64,000 nt of DNA from Flavobacterium crocinum (GCF_003122385.1 NZ_CP029255.1:3658001-3722000); one strand, 5' to 3'; numbered from the stretch's first letter, positions 9,092-17,851 are shown. Numbers and translations are program-made. Notes: generated by a model from the letters alone, not told the origin.

Positions 9092-9120
9092 ACAAATGAC
9101 ATTTAAAGCGCTTTAAACAA
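9092..9120 (-). promoter_or_regulatory. Putative promoter with dyad operator for the mannosidase gene
   Basis: TTTAAAGCGCTTTAAA at 9102-9117 is a perfect 16-bp palindrome with a central CG, the shape of LacI/GalR-family operators. On the minus strand it fills the spacer between a TTG (9118-9120) and a poor -7 box GTCATTTG (9092-9099; TTTG kept, TA not). That is where a repressor would block transcription. The promoter assignment is tentative. Confidence 0.4.
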
Positions 9121-9143
9121 CCTTTCAAAAGATAGAAATACTG

Positions 9144-9656
9144 CTATAAGTCTTCAAAATCATCTCTAAGACCTTTTCCGGATTTAATCAAAGCAATACG
9201 TGGACTTTTGATCAATTCGATAAGTCCGTTTTCTATTAAAGATTTTGCTAAAGAATCAATTTCAGTTTCCTGTGCTGTAACTTCAAATATGGTATAATCC
9301 CTTTCCAGACTTCTGTATTGTGGATTATGCTTTTGCAATAATTGTTGAACACTGTCATTAGTTACTTTATGGGTTAAAACTTTAAATAAAGTGGTCTGAG
9401 TATATACTATTTCAGCATTTGTACTGAAATAACATTTGTAAACATCAATAATTTTCTCGATTTGCAAGGTTAAATTTCTCACCGTTTCAAAAGTTTCTGT
9501 TACAACAATTGTAAATCTGTACATACTATTAATTTCACAAAGAGAGATATTAAAACTTTCAAAGCTGATTTTTCTTCTCGAAAAAATAACAGCTGTTTTA
9601 TTGACTAGTCCCATTTGATCTTCTGTGTAAAATGTTAAGGTGTATTGCTCTTTCAT
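9144..9656 (-). CDS. ilvN: Orphan acetolactate synthase small-subunit-like ACT-domain protein
   Basis: This 170-residue protein has the size and plan of IlvN: an N-terminal ACT domain (about residues 4-78, with the DQMGLVNKTAVIFSRRKISFES stretch typical of the acetolactate synthase regulatory subunit) and a C-terminal ALS_ss domain. IlvN binds valine or related end products and regulates the catalytic subunit IlvB in branched-chain amino-acid synthesis. No ilvB, ilvC or ilvD lies next to it, and its sequence looks divergent, so it may be a second, specialised regulatory subunit. Two isoleucine-rich leader peptides with terminators lie directly upstream on the same strand, which strongly supports control by charged tRNA-Ile levels. 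Confidence 0.8.
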   Translation of the reverse strand: MKEQYTLTFYTEDQMGLVNKTAVIFSRRKISFESFNISLCEINSMYRFTIVVTETFETVRNLTLQIEKIIDVYKCYFSTNAEIVYTQTTLFKVLTHKVTNDSVQQLLQKHNPQYRSLERDYTIFEVTAQETEIDSLAKSLIENGLIELIKSPRIALIKSGKGLRDDFEDL

Positions 9657-9724
9657 TGGATGTTTAATGCTTTTTTATTAGTAATTTATTTTTAGATTTT
9701 TAGTGAAGAAATTTCGGTTAGAAT

Positions 9725-9760
9725 AAAAAAAAACCTTTCTCAGCACTATGAGAAAGGTTT
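9725..9760 (-). terminator. Attenuator terminator 2, next to ilvN
   Basis: Read on the minus strand, a perfect 12-bp stem (9731-9742 with 9749-9760; AAACCTTTCTCA on the plus strand) with a 6-base loop is followed by a run of nine U (9725-9733 complement). It begins 26 bases after the stop of leader peptide 2 and ends 68 bases before the ilvN start. Confidence 0.85.
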
Positions 9761-9786
9761 CTATTAGACAATACAATCCTGACTCA

Positions 9787-9840
9787 TCACGAGAGATGAA
9801 TGATAATAATGCTAATAATAATGATTGCTGTGTTTTTCAT
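9787..9840 (-). CDS. Isoleucine-rich leader peptide 2 of the ilvN attenuator
   Basis: A 17-codon minus-strand frame, ATG at 9840 to TGA at 9787, encodes MKNTAIIIISIIIIHLS. Eight of 17 residues are isoleucine, in two runs of four. It lies between two intrinsic terminators and directly upstream of an ilvN-like gene, as expected for a leader peptide of an ilv transcription attenuator where ribosome stalling on Ile codons prevents terminator formation. The frame is too short for ordinary gene finding. It lies in (ATT)n-like sequence, but the ATG, stop, position and repetition of the same design upstream argue against chance. Confidence 0.75.
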   Translation of the reverse strand: MKNTAIIIISIIIIHLS

Positions 9841-9854
9841 GTCAGTTCTAAACG

Positions 9855-9881
9855 AAAAAACCTCCCTTTAAGGGAGGTTTT
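9855..9881 (-). terminator. Attenuator terminator 1, between the two leader peptides
   Basis: AAAACCTCCC (9857-9866) pairs with GGGAGGTTTT (9872-9881) around a TTTAA loop. On the minus strand the stem is followed by six U (complement of 9855-9860). It starts 39 bases after the stop of leader peptide 1 and lies 14 bases upstream of the leader 2 ATG. Confidence 0.8.
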
Positions 9882-9920
9882 AAAAATTGTACTTTAATAC
9901 TTTATATAAAATTCCCTTTA

Positions 9921-9980
9921 CTAATATCTGTCGATAATAATAGCGTTGATAATAATAAGGGAAATAATTGTATTGTTCAT
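9921..9980 (-). CDS. Isoleucine-rich leader peptide 1 of the ilvN attenuator
   Basis: A 19-codon minus-strand frame, ATG at 9980 to TAG at 9921, encodes MNNTIISLIIINAIIIDRY, with eight isoleucines and one leucine. The ATG lies about 20 bases downstream of a TATATTTG -7 box (10000-10007 complement), so it would be the first thing translated on the transcript. A G+C-rich terminator hairpin follows, and then the whole design repeats with leader 2. This is the classical layout of amino-acid attenuation, here in tandem. Confidence 0.72.
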   Translation of the reverse strand: MNNTIISLIIINAIIIDRY

Positions 9981-9999
9981 TTTGTTCTTTTGTGAGGGG

Positions 10000-10007
10000 C
10001 AAATATA
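10000..10007 (-). promoter_or_regulatory. Putative -7 box for the leader/ilvN transcript
   Basis: On the minus strand the sequence is TATATTTG, an exact TAnnTTTG match, placing the start point near 9993 and leaving about 13 bases before the leader 1 ATG. No TTG is found at 17-23 bases upstream, so the -33 element is not identified. Confidence 0.45.
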
Positions 10008-10020
10008 TTGTTTTTTCTCA

Positions 10021-10825
10021 AATAATCTTTTTAATTTCTGTTTTTATGAAGGAAAGATTCAATAGGTTGGTTTCGTAAAAATAAGTTTAAATTTTTAAAT
10101 TGAACAAATGACGATTGTTTGCAGCTTTGGTTTTAATCAGATAAGAAATCATTTAAGAATTTTCTGAAGATATATTTTTCATTCAAATTTTTGATAAAAT
10201 ATGTGAAAGTTTAAAATGTAGATTTTCAATAATTTACATGAAAAGCTTTTTAAATTTAACAAATTAGTTTAAAATTATAATCTATTAATTCTATAGAATT
10301 TATATAAATTTGTAGAATGAAATATATTTGTAGTGTAGTATATTTTGCAAATCAGATGATTTTTATGGACAAAAAGAGCTAAAAGAGACATTTGGATTTT
10401 AAGACTTTAAATTTTTTATATAGAATCTTATGTTAAATTTTAGATTGTTGTTTTTTGAATATATCTTGAAATCTGTGAATGTTAAATGTTAAAAATGTCA
10501 TATAATCTTACATTATGTATTAAAAGTGTAATTTTTACTTAATTTTGTTTTTTAATAAATCATATGATTTTTTATTAAATTAAATATCAAATTCGTAAGA
10601 AAGGCACTATTTAATGGGATTGCAGGATATTATTTCAATTTCTACCAAAGCTAAAGAAGCAAATATATATTTCTGATTGAAGGTACTTTGTTCGCCAATT
10701 AACAATTTATCTGTGTTAGCATTTAAAATGACGATTAAAATATTCTTTACCAGTCAGTTTCTTAATAAACAGAAAGGTAAAGAAGAATAAAAACTTGATT
10801 TTTTTAAGACTTCAAAACGAAGGAT
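10021..10825. other. 805-bp AT-rich intergenic region without a recognised gene
   Basis: This region separates the ilvN leader promoter from the sigma-factor gene. It is very AT-rich. It holds TAnnTTTG matches on the plus strand at 10305-10312, 10323-10330 and 10540-10547, none with a TTG at normal spacing. Two 20-codon plus-strand frames occur (ATG at 10616 and 10729), but nothing supports their translation. No tRNA or terminator was recognised. Confidence 0.5.
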
Positions 10826-11374
10826 ATGAAAGTGCATTCTTTAACATTAAAAGAATATAAAAGCGTTTTTAATACGCTCTATCCTTCGCTGTGCTTATTT
10901 TCCAACAAATATATTGAGAATATAGAAGTATCAAAAGATGTAGTTCAGGAAGTTTTTATTAAAATTTGGGAAGATAAAATTGAGTTTCATGATGATACTG
11001 CGATCAAATCTTATTTATATACTGCTGTAAAGAACCGTTCCCTTGATTATTTAAAAAGCAAACATTACAAAGTAACGGACTCTATTGGTGAAACTGATTT
11101 TGCCCAGATGGAGACCGATCCGTTTTTTTTAAGAGAAGTTGTTATTTCCGAAACTTCCATGCTTATTGAGAAGGCGGTTAATACCTTACCTGCAAAATGT
11201 GCCCAGATTATTAGATTGAGCATTAAAGGATTAAGTAATACTGAAATTTCAGAAGAATTAGGCATTTCTTTAAATACCATTAAAACACAAAAGAAAATTG
11301 CCTACAAGCGTTTAAAACCCCTTTTAAAAGATTGTTTCTTCATTATTGCATTTGTATTCGAGATTAGAAACTGA
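10826..11374 (+). CDS. FecI-type ECF RNA polymerase sigma factor
   Basis: This 182-residue protein has the two conserved ECF regions. Region 2 (about residues 10-75) contains DVVQEVFIKIWED and a YLYTAVKNRSLDYLK segment; region 4 (about 120-172) contains ALPAKC-like TLPAKCAQIIRLSIKGLSNTEISEELGISLNTIKTQ, the helix-turn-helix that reads the -35 box. The C-terminus ends in a short hydrophobic tail after LLKDC, common in Bacteroidota FecI paralogs. A FecR-type anti-sigma gene and a SusC with an STN signalling domain follow, so it most likely directs transcription of this uptake system when the SusC receptor senses its ligand. The start at 10826 (MKVHSLTLKEYKSVF) fits the family length. Confidence 0.92.
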   Translation: MKVHSLTLKEYKSVFNTLYPSLCLFSNKYIENIEVSKDVVQEVFIKIWEDKIEFHDDTAIKSYLYTAVKNRSLDYLKSKHYKVTDSIGETDFAQMETDPFFLREVVISETSMLIEKAVNTLPAKCAQIIRLSIKGLSNTEISEELGISLNTIKTQKKIAYKRLKPLLKDCFFIIAFVFEIRN

Positions 11375-11518
11375 TGCTTATTAAGCATTAATTTTTACTT
11401 ACGATTGTCATAAATGCATATTATTTTACAATAGGTTAAAAAAAATATATTTTTTTTCATCCTCTTTTTCACCCCCCTTTTTCTTTTTATCGTCTTAGCA
11501 TTATAAACAAATTATAAG

Positions 11519-12673
11519 ATGTCTATTTTTAGTGAAATAATTGACCTTTCCGGTCGTACTGCTTCCTCCATTTTAAAACGGGACAAACCGGATGATCTTG
11601 CTGATTCTGATTTTTTTTCAGATTTGGACAAAGAATATATAATGAAACATCTTACTGATGAAAAACTGTTGAAAGAACGTGCTGTTTTATTGCAGCAAAT
11701 TAATAAGAAAGAAGACTGGAAAGCGATTCAGAGTAAAATTGACGTTCCTGTTAAGAAATTAGCTTTCTGGAAATATACTGCTGCTGCCGCAGTTCTTGTT
11801 TTGGGATTAGCTGTTTATTTTTCTAAAAATCATTTAAATGAAAAACAGCCGGACAAAATTGTCGAAACCAAATTGGATATTAATCCGGGAACAGACAAAG
11901 CGATTTTGGTTCTCGCAAACGGAAAGCAGGTAGCTTTGGGCAAAGGTTCAGTATATAACTCAGCAGGTGTGCATAGTAATGGTACCGAAATTATTTATAA
12001 AAATAACAAATCAGCTAAAAATACAGTTGCTTACAATTATTTAACGATACCACGAGGCGGACAGTTTTTTATCAAATTAGCAGACGGCACTAAGGTTTGG
12101 CTGAATTCAGAATCAAAATTAAAATTTCCTGTAAGTTTTAAAGACGGAGAACTGCGTCAGGTTGAGCTGGTGTATGGTGAGGCTTATTTTGATGTTTCAC
12201 CAAGCACAGCACACAAAGGTTCGCATTTTAATGTGGTAACTCAAAACCAGAATATAGAAGTTCTGGGAACCGAATTCAATATTAAAGCTTATCAGGATAG
12301 CCCAGCCATTTATACAACGCTTGTAGAAGGTAAAGTACACTTGTCAGGATCGTTTGATTCTACGATTCTAAAACCGGGAGACCAGTCGGTATTACAAAAT
12401 AATAATATACAGGTGGCAGCTGTTGATGTATTTAATGAAGTATCATGGAAAGAAGGAATTTTCAGCTTTCAGGAAATGCCTTTAAAAGACATTATGAAAG
12501 TACTGGAAAGATGGTACGACATCAAAACGGAGTTTAGAAATAAAGCGATAGAAAACAACACTTTTAATGGAATATTAGATAAAAACCAAAAAATAGAGGA
12601 AATTTTAAACATAATTAGTAACACAAACAAGATACCGTATGAAATAAACCAAAAGACTGTAATTTTTAAGTAA
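11519..12673 (+). CDS. FecR-family anti-sigma factor
   Basis: This 384-residue inner-membrane protein has a cytosolic N-terminal part (about residues 1-78), a single membrane segment (about 82-102, FWKYTAAAAVLVLGLAVYF) and a periplasmic FecR domain. The FecR region includes TIPRGGQFFIKLADGTKVWLNSES-type sequence (family signature GG..y.l.LaDGt.VwLna.S), VYGEAYFDV and VEVLGTEFNI-like IEVLGTEFNIKAY. A DUF4974 domain follows (FQEMPLKDIMKVLERWYDIK to the end). It receives the signal from the STN domain of the SusC encoded downstream and controls the upstream sigma factor. It starts 144 bases after the sigma gene. Confidence 0.94.
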   Translation: MSIFSEIIDLSGRTASSILKRDKPDDLADSDFFSDLDKEYIMKHLTDEKLLKERAVLLQQINKKEDWKAIQSKIDVPVKKLAFWKYTAAAAVLVLGLAVYFSKNHLNEKQPDKIVETKLDINPGTDKAILVLANGKQVALGKGSVYNSAGVHSNGTEIIYKNNKSAKNTVAYNYLTIPRGGQFFIKLADGTKVWLNSESKLKFPVSFKDGELRQVELVYGEAYFDVSPSTAHKGSHFNVVTQNQNIEVLGTEFNIKAYQDSPAIYTTLVEGKVHLSGSFDSTILKPGDQSVLQNNNIQVAAVDVFNEVSWKEGIFSFQEMPLKDIMKVLERWYDIKTEFRNKAIENNTFNGILDKNQKIEEILNIISNTNKIPYEINQKTVIFK

Positions 12674-12679
12674 GAAAGG

Positions 12680-12760
12680 AATTATAAGCGGATAAAAAAG
12701 GGAAAAGTGGTTAGTGGGTCGAAGTACAAACCATCTTTTCCCGTGATAGGACTTATAATT
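12680..12760 (+). other. Long structured hairpin between fecR and susC
   Basis: Three successive arm pairs are nested symmetrically: AATTATAAG (12680-12688) with CTTATAATT (12752-12760), GGGAAAAG (12700-12707) with CTTTTCCC (12735-12742), and TGGTT (12708-12712) with AACCA (12729-12733) after a single bulged base. No T-run follows, so it is not a classical terminator. It may be an RNA processing or stability element that sets susCD above fecIR expression. Confidence 0.6.
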
Positions 12761-12795
12761 AATTCAGCATTAACTAATAAACCAAAACCAAAATT

Positions 12796-15700
12796 ATGAA
12801 AATTAAAATTATTAAAGCTGCTTTCTCTAAAAGAAAAAGCATATCAACTTTAATCATGCGAACTATTATTCTTTTTCTTTCTCTGGCACTTTTCAGTTTT
12901 ACCCCATCAGAACTGTTGTCCCAAAATGTAAAAATTGTGATTAAGCATGACCAAAAAGCGACTGTAGACGAAATCTTTGAACTCATAAAAAAACAAACTC
13001 AATACAGGTTTGTATACCGTTCGGATATGTTTGATAATCTGCCGGAGATTGAGCTTGAAAAAGGAACTTTAAGTGTGAATACCCTTTTAGAAAAAAGCCT
13101 TTCCAAAGGAAAATTTAAATATGAAGTAGTCGCTAATAATACTATAATTATTAAGGAAATTACGGCTCCAAAGACACACACTGTTGAATCTTTAGAAATA
13201 ACAGGAAAAGTAACGGATGTAAACGGACAGCCAATTCCCGGAATTACGGTTTACGTTTCGAGCTATAAACCAACCAGTACAGGAAGTAACAAAAACTTCG
13301 TAATCAGAGGAACTACAACTGATTTTGACGGAACTTTTAGTATTACAGCCGAAGTAGGATATTACATTGTAGCAAGCGGTGTGGGATTTCAGTTGTTTAC
13401 GGAAGAAATAACCAAAAACAAAACCACCTATACGATTGTACTTAAAGAAGAAATTAGTGCGCTCGAAGAAGTACTGGTTGTGGGCTACGGAACCACGAAA
13501 AAGAAAGATCTTACAGGTTCAGTAGGTTCTATTACTGCAGAAGATATCCAGCAGATTAAAACGCAGACGATCGATAATGCTTTGATTGGAAAAATCCCGG
13601 GCGTTAACGTACAGAGCAGAGGCGGTGCGCCTGGAAGCAGTTCTTCTGTTAGCATTCGCGGTTTAACACAAATTAGAGGGGATAACCAGCCTTTATATGT
13701 CATTGACGGAACACCAATTTCTATTACACCAAACTCCGAGAGTTTAGGGTTAATTAATTACGGTTCAAGAGAAAACCCGCTTTTGGCAATTAATCCGGAC
13801 GATGTAGAACGTATTGATGTTTTGAAAGATGCCTCTGCCGCAGCAATTTATGGTTCAAGGGCTGCAAGCGGGGTTATTATTGTAACTACCAAAAGAGGTA
13901 AGAGAAATCAGGCACCCAGATTCTCTTTTAATGCGGCAAGTACATTTCAAAATCCGGTGAAAACGTATGATTATTTGTCAGCAGCAGATTATATTAAGTT
14001 TTCTTCCGAAAAAGCACAGCAGCTCTTAAATCTTTATCCACAGTCATCCTGGACGTCTTTTCCTAAACAATATGCCATAGTAAACAGCCCGGGCACTTAT
14101 TTCGGAAAAGCAAATACCAACTGGCAGGATTTAATTACCAATAAAAATGCCTTATGGACACAATACAGCTTTAATGTAAGTGGGGGAAGTGATAGAGTAA
14201 ATTATATGATGTCTGCCGGAATTTCTGACCAGCAGGGAGTGATGATCGAAAATGATTTTAAACGTTATACTTTTAGCACCAATCTGGATATTAATGTTAC
14301 CAATTCTTTCAAAGTCGGCGGATCTGTAAATTACAATTATTCCGTAAATAAAAATAAAGGATTTAGTTCTCTTGCTCTTGGAAGTTTCAGACCGGATCTT
14401 CCGGCGTATAATGAAGATGGCTCTTATTCAACTTATGCAGGTGACTTTGGAAAACAGTATACGCCTTTAGGAGAAGGAATGCAGACCAGAAAAAAGGCAC
14501 TTTCCAAAAATTTGATCGGTTCTGTTTATGGGGAAGTTGAAATTATAAAGGGACTTAAATTTAAATCTCAGTTAAATGCTTCCGTAAATTCCGATGAATC
14601 TAATAAGTTTGGTACTTCAAAAAGTTCCAATTCTTTATTTCAGGCAAAGTACTATAGCAGACCAGGTGCTACACTCGATATACAGCATAATGAAGGATGG
14701 ACAACAGCTTTTGAAAATACATTAAGCTACAATAAAACAATAAGTGAAAACCACAGAATTGATGCTGTTGCCGGTGTTTCCTGGAACCACACCCGTTATG
14801 ATGCTGATGCACAGCATTACCGTGGTTTTCCGGATGATAATACTTTAATTGATATTAATTCTTCTAATTTTAGAGACGGTGTTGAAAGTGAAAGTATAGA
14901 ACAGGGACTTAACTCTATTTTTGGAAGGGTAAACTACAGCTACAAATCGAAATATCTGGCAACCTTTACAGCCAGACGGGACGGATCAACCAAGTTTGGA
15001 CCAGATAGCCGTTATGGATTTTTCCCATCAGCAGCGTTGGCCTGGAACATGCATAATGAAGATTTCTTAAAAGATGTATCTTTTATCAACCAGTTAAAAT
15101 TAAGAGCTTCATTAGGAAAAACAGGTTCTGATAATCTTCCGTCTTTTACCTATTTGGCTTATTATCAGTCATTAGAAAACGGAGATTCTTTTTATGACGG
15201 AAAAAACGGTATAGCCGTTACCGGAGTTCCTAATTCTAACATTAGATGGGAAACAACCAAGCAGCTGGACTTAGGGGTCGATTTTAGTTTATTTAATAAC
15301 AGGATTGCAGGAGAAGTGGTGTACTTTAAAAAAAATACTTCGGGAATCATCTTACTTACATCGCTTCCGTATGAAACAGGATCAATCAGCTGGAATACCA
15401 ATGTGGCAGATGTATCCAATAAAGGCTGGGAGTTTTTAATTGGCGTAGATATTTTTAGAACTAAAAATTTCAAATGGAATTCTTCGTTCAATATTTCAGC
15501 CATAAAAAACAATGTTGATAATCTATACGGCGGAAGTGCAGGCTCTCAGACCGTTATTCAGGGCCAGCCGCTTGGTGTTATTACAGGGTATAAGGTAGTG
15601 AAGATTGCACAGACACAGGCGGAAATCAATGCCTTGAATACTTCAGCCGGTGGTGTTTATCAAAGCTCTCTGACACAGCCGGGCGATTATATTTTTAAAG

Positions 15701-16266
15701 ATATTAACGGCGACGGAAAAATTACTACTGCAGACCGTGGCCCAATTGGAGATATCAACCCCAATTATTTTGGAGGCTGGAACAATATAGCAACATACAA
15801 AAATTGGGATTTCAGTATGAACTGGAACTTTTCTCAGGGCGCTCAGAGACAGTACGATAAAATTTCTAATCTTTATTCTATAAATGCTATTTCGAACCCT
15901 ACTCCTGAGGCTTTTCAGACATGGACACCAACTTACACAGATGCCCCGTATGCAAGATACGGATCTCCATCAAACGGTTATACACCAACTTCAAGATCCG
16001 TTGTAGATGCTTCCTATATTAAATTACGTTCGGTTTCTATAGGATATAGTGTGCCATCGAGTTTATTTAAAAATACAGGTTTAAGTAAAGTAAGACTATC
16101 CCTGAGCGGTAATAATTTAATCACGATTACTAGTTATCCGGGACTTGATCCGGAAGATGTTGTTATGAGTTCTTTTGCCAACAGGTCAACAGGATTTACC
16201 TATGACAGAGGAAACTCTTATCCCAACATTAAGACTTTTACCTGTTCTCTAAATGTTACTTTCTAG
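12796..16266 (+). CDS. SusC/RagA-family TonB-dependent transducer with N-terminal STN domain
   Basis: This 1156-residue protein begins with a signal segment (about residues 15-42). It continues with an STN signalling domain (about 45-120, VKIVIKHDQKATVDEIFELI), a carboxypeptidase-D-like CNA-B/CarbopepD_reg_2 domain (about 133-215, ITGKVTDVNGQPIPGITV) with a longer than usual loop, a linker carrying the TonB-box region (EEVLVVGYGTTKKKDLTGSV), the plug and the 22-strand barrel. The STN domain marks it as a signal-transducing receptor that talks to FecR, encoded just upstream. The SusD partner follows 31 bases downstream. Imported ligand is unknown; protein or peptide uptake is possible given the redox and protease genes downstream, but this is inference. 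Confidence 0.95.
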   Translation: MKIKIIKAAFSKRKSISTLIMRTIILFLSLALFSFTPSELLSQNVKIVIKHDQKATVDEIFELIKKQTQYRFVYRSDMFDNLPEIELEKGTLSVNTLLEKSLSKGKFKYEVVANNTIIIKEITAPKTHTVESLEITGKVTDVNGQPIPGITVYVSSYKPTSTGSNKNFVIRGTTTDFDGTFSITAEVGYYIVASGVGFQLFTEEITKNKTTYTIVLKEEISALEEVLVVGYGTTKKKDLTGSVGSITAEDIQQIKTQTIDNALIGKIPGVNVQSRGGAPGSSSSVSIRGLTQIRGDNQPLYVIDGTPISITPNSESLGLINYGSRENPLLAINPDDVERIDVLKDASAAAIYGSRAASGVIIVTTKRGKRNQAPRFSFNAASTFQNPVKTYDYLSAADYIKFSSEKAQQLLNLYPQSSWTSFPKQYAIVNSPGTYFGKANTNWQDLITNKNALWTQYSFNVSGGSDRVNYMMSAGISDQQGVMIENDFKRYTFSTNLDINVTNSFKVGGSVNYNYSVNKNKGFSSLALGSFRPDLPAYNEDGSYSTYAGDFGKQYTPLGEGMQTRKKALSKNLIGSVYGEVEIIKGLKFKSQLNASVNSDESNKFGTSKSSNSLFQAKYYSRPGATLDIQHNEGWTTAFENTLSYNKTISENHRIDAVAGVSWNHTRYDADAQHYRGFPDDNTLIDINSSNFRDGVESESIEQGLNSIFGRVNYSYKSKYLATFTARRDGSTKFGPDSRYGFFPSAALAWNMHNEDFLKDVSFINQLKLRASLGKTGSDNLPSFTYLAYYQSLENGDSFYDGKNGIAVTGVPNSNIRWETTKQLDLGVDFSLFNNRIAGEVVYFKKNTSGIILLTSLPYETGSISWNTNVADVSNKGWEFLIGVDIFRTKNFKWNSSFNISAIKNNVDNLYGGSAGSQTVIQGQPLGVITGYKVVKIAQTQAEINALNTSAGGVYQSSLTQPGDYIFKDINGDGKITTADRGPIGDINPNYFGGWNNIATYKNWDFSMNWNFSQGAQRQYDKISNLYSINAISNPTPEAFQTWTPTYTDAPYARYGSPSNGYTPTSRSVVDASYIKLRSVSIGYSVPSSLFKNTGLSKVRLSLSGNNLITITSYPGLDPEDVVMSSFANRSTGFTYDRGNSYPNIKTFTCSLNVTF

Positions 16267-16297
16267 TTCACAGTAAATAATTGTAAAAAAGACAGAA

Positions 16298-17794
16298 ATG
16301 AAAAATTTAAAATATATATACCTGGGTTTAGTAAGTGCTGCAATGTTTACCGCTGCTTCCTGCCAGTTAACAGAAGATTTAGACAATTACAAACCGGCTT
16401 ATGTCTTGGAAGCAGACACGGCAATTAACAGCGAAACGTCAGCAGAATTAGCACTGACAGGTGCTTATGCCACATTTAGGCAAAAAAGCTCGGGAGGTGC
16501 CTTTCCGATATTTTACTTAGTGCCGGATATTATGAGCGGTTACAGTAATAACGGTTCATACAGTACTGGACCCGAACCATTAGGCTGGGCGACAAATAAT
16601 CCGCTTGCCACCGGAGCCAATGATACAAAAAATATCTACGGAGGATTGTATGATTTAATCAATCGTACCAACTGGCTTATCGAAAAAGTAACCGCATTAG
16701 AGGATAACGTTTTTAGTACTCCAGGAAGAAAAAAGGAGATTTTGGCCGAAGCTAAAATTTTAAGAGCGCTGGGGCATTTTTACCTGCTTCGTACTTTTGG
16801 ACAATTTTATGATGTGAAATCAGAATACGGAATTTTAATTAGAACAAAGCCGGTAAAAAATTCAGAAATCAGTCCAAGAAATACAGTGGCGGAAACCTAT
16901 ACTGCTATAATTGCTGACTTAGACGAAGGAATTGCAAATGCCCCGGATCTTAGAAGTAAAAAATACACCAATAAAACCTTTGCCAAAGGCTTAAAAGCAA
17001 GAGTACTATTGTATAAAGGGGATTATACCAACGCAGCCGCTTTGTGTCAGGAGATTATTACCACTTCAGGTTCAAACTTTAAACTCGAACCTACTTACGG
17101 AGCCATTTTCGACCATCATGATTCGGATGCTGTTTTTAACAGTTCAGAAATTTTATTTGGTACGGCAGGAGAATCAGATGCAGGAGTTGGAATAGGTAAT
17201 TTTTATAGCGGAAGCACAGCCAATATTTCACAGGTTTATAAAAATGCTATTGCAGGAAGTATAACGGTTGGATCCCAGTCTATTGCATATGATGCTGCCA
17301 GGACTTCTATTTTTATAACCAACGTGTCCTACGGAGGGTATTATACCACAAAATATACGTCTTATTTTACCACAGGAACAAACGAAATGTTTTATCATAT
17401 GCGTATGGCAGAAGTGTATTTGATTTTAGCCGAGGCCAGTGCAAGAGCCAATAATGCTGTAACTCCGGAAGCACTTTTAGCTATTAATACTATTAGAAAG
17501 AGAGCAGGAGCTGTAACAACGGGCGGAAATGGCTTTGAAACCTATCCCAATACGATTTCTTTACCTCAGTTTTTAACGGCAGTTCGCTATGAAAAGTTAG
17601 CCGAATTGTATGCTGAAGGCGGTGAAAACTGGTTTGATTTAATCAGATATGATTATGCTGACGGATTTGGTACCGGATTTAAAGTATCTGATGTAAAAGC
17701 ATCGGCTACGAATTCAGATAAATTTATTCTGCCCATTCCAACAGAATCTATAGATGCGGGTAATCATGTCATTAAACAAAACCCATCCTATTAA
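16298..17794 (+). CDS. SusD/RagB-family nutrient-binding lipoprotein
   Basis: This 498-residue protein has a lipoprotein signal ending at a lipobox cysteine (AASCQL, C22). It shows the RagB/SusD architecture: an N-terminal SusD-like_3 helical region with the LRALGHFYLLRTFGQFYD motif (about residues 145-163) and a C-terminal RagB domain with a YLILAEASARAN element and RYEKLAELYAEGGENWFDLIRYDYA. It pairs with the STN-SusC encoded 31 bases upstream. An imperfect hairpin at 17807-17851 follows the gene and may end or reduce transcription before the thioredoxin genes. Confidence 0.94.
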   Translation: MKNLKYIYLGLVSAAMFTAASCQLTEDLDNYKPAYVLEADTAINSETSAELALTGAYATFRQKSSGGAFPIFYLVPDIMSGYSNNGSYSTGPEPLGWATNNPLATGANDTKNIYGGLYDLINRTNWLIEKVTALEDNVFSTPGRKKEILAEAKILRALGHFYLLRTFGQFYDVKSEYGILIRTKPVKNSEISPRNTVAETYTAIIADLDEGIANAPDLRSKKYTNKTFAKGLKARVLLYKGDYTNAAALCQEIITTSGSNFKLEPTYGAIFDHHDSDAVFNSSEILFGTAGESDAGVGIGNFYSGSTANISQVYKNAIAGSITVGSQSIAYDAARTSIFITNVSYGGYYTTKYTSYFTTGTNEMFYHMRMAEVYLILAEASARANNAVTPEALLAINTIRKRAGAVTTGGNGFETYPNTISLPQFLTAVRYEKLAELYAEGGENWFDLIRYDYADGFGTGFKVSDVKASATNSDKFILPIPTESIDAGNHVIKQNPSY

Positions 17795-17806
17795 ACTTTA
17801 AAAATA

Positions 17807-17851
17807 AAGGTCAGAGAAGTGATTTTTCCTCTATATAACTTCTCTGATCTT
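17807..17851 (+). terminator. Hairpin after the second susCD pair, possible partial terminator
   Basis: AAGGTCAGAGAAGT (17807-17820) pairs with ACTTCTCTGATCTT (17838-17851) with one G-U pair. Only a weak T-rich stretch follows, so read-through to the thioredoxin genes is likely. A second small dyad (TTCACTTAT/ATAAGTGAA, 17883-17906) lies further on. Confidence 0.5.

Noticed and set aside
10616..10791. Two 20-codon plus-strand frames (ATG 10616 and 10729) before the sigma gene
   Set aside because: No repeated codon bias, no terminator after them and no target gene reason, unlike the Ile leaders.
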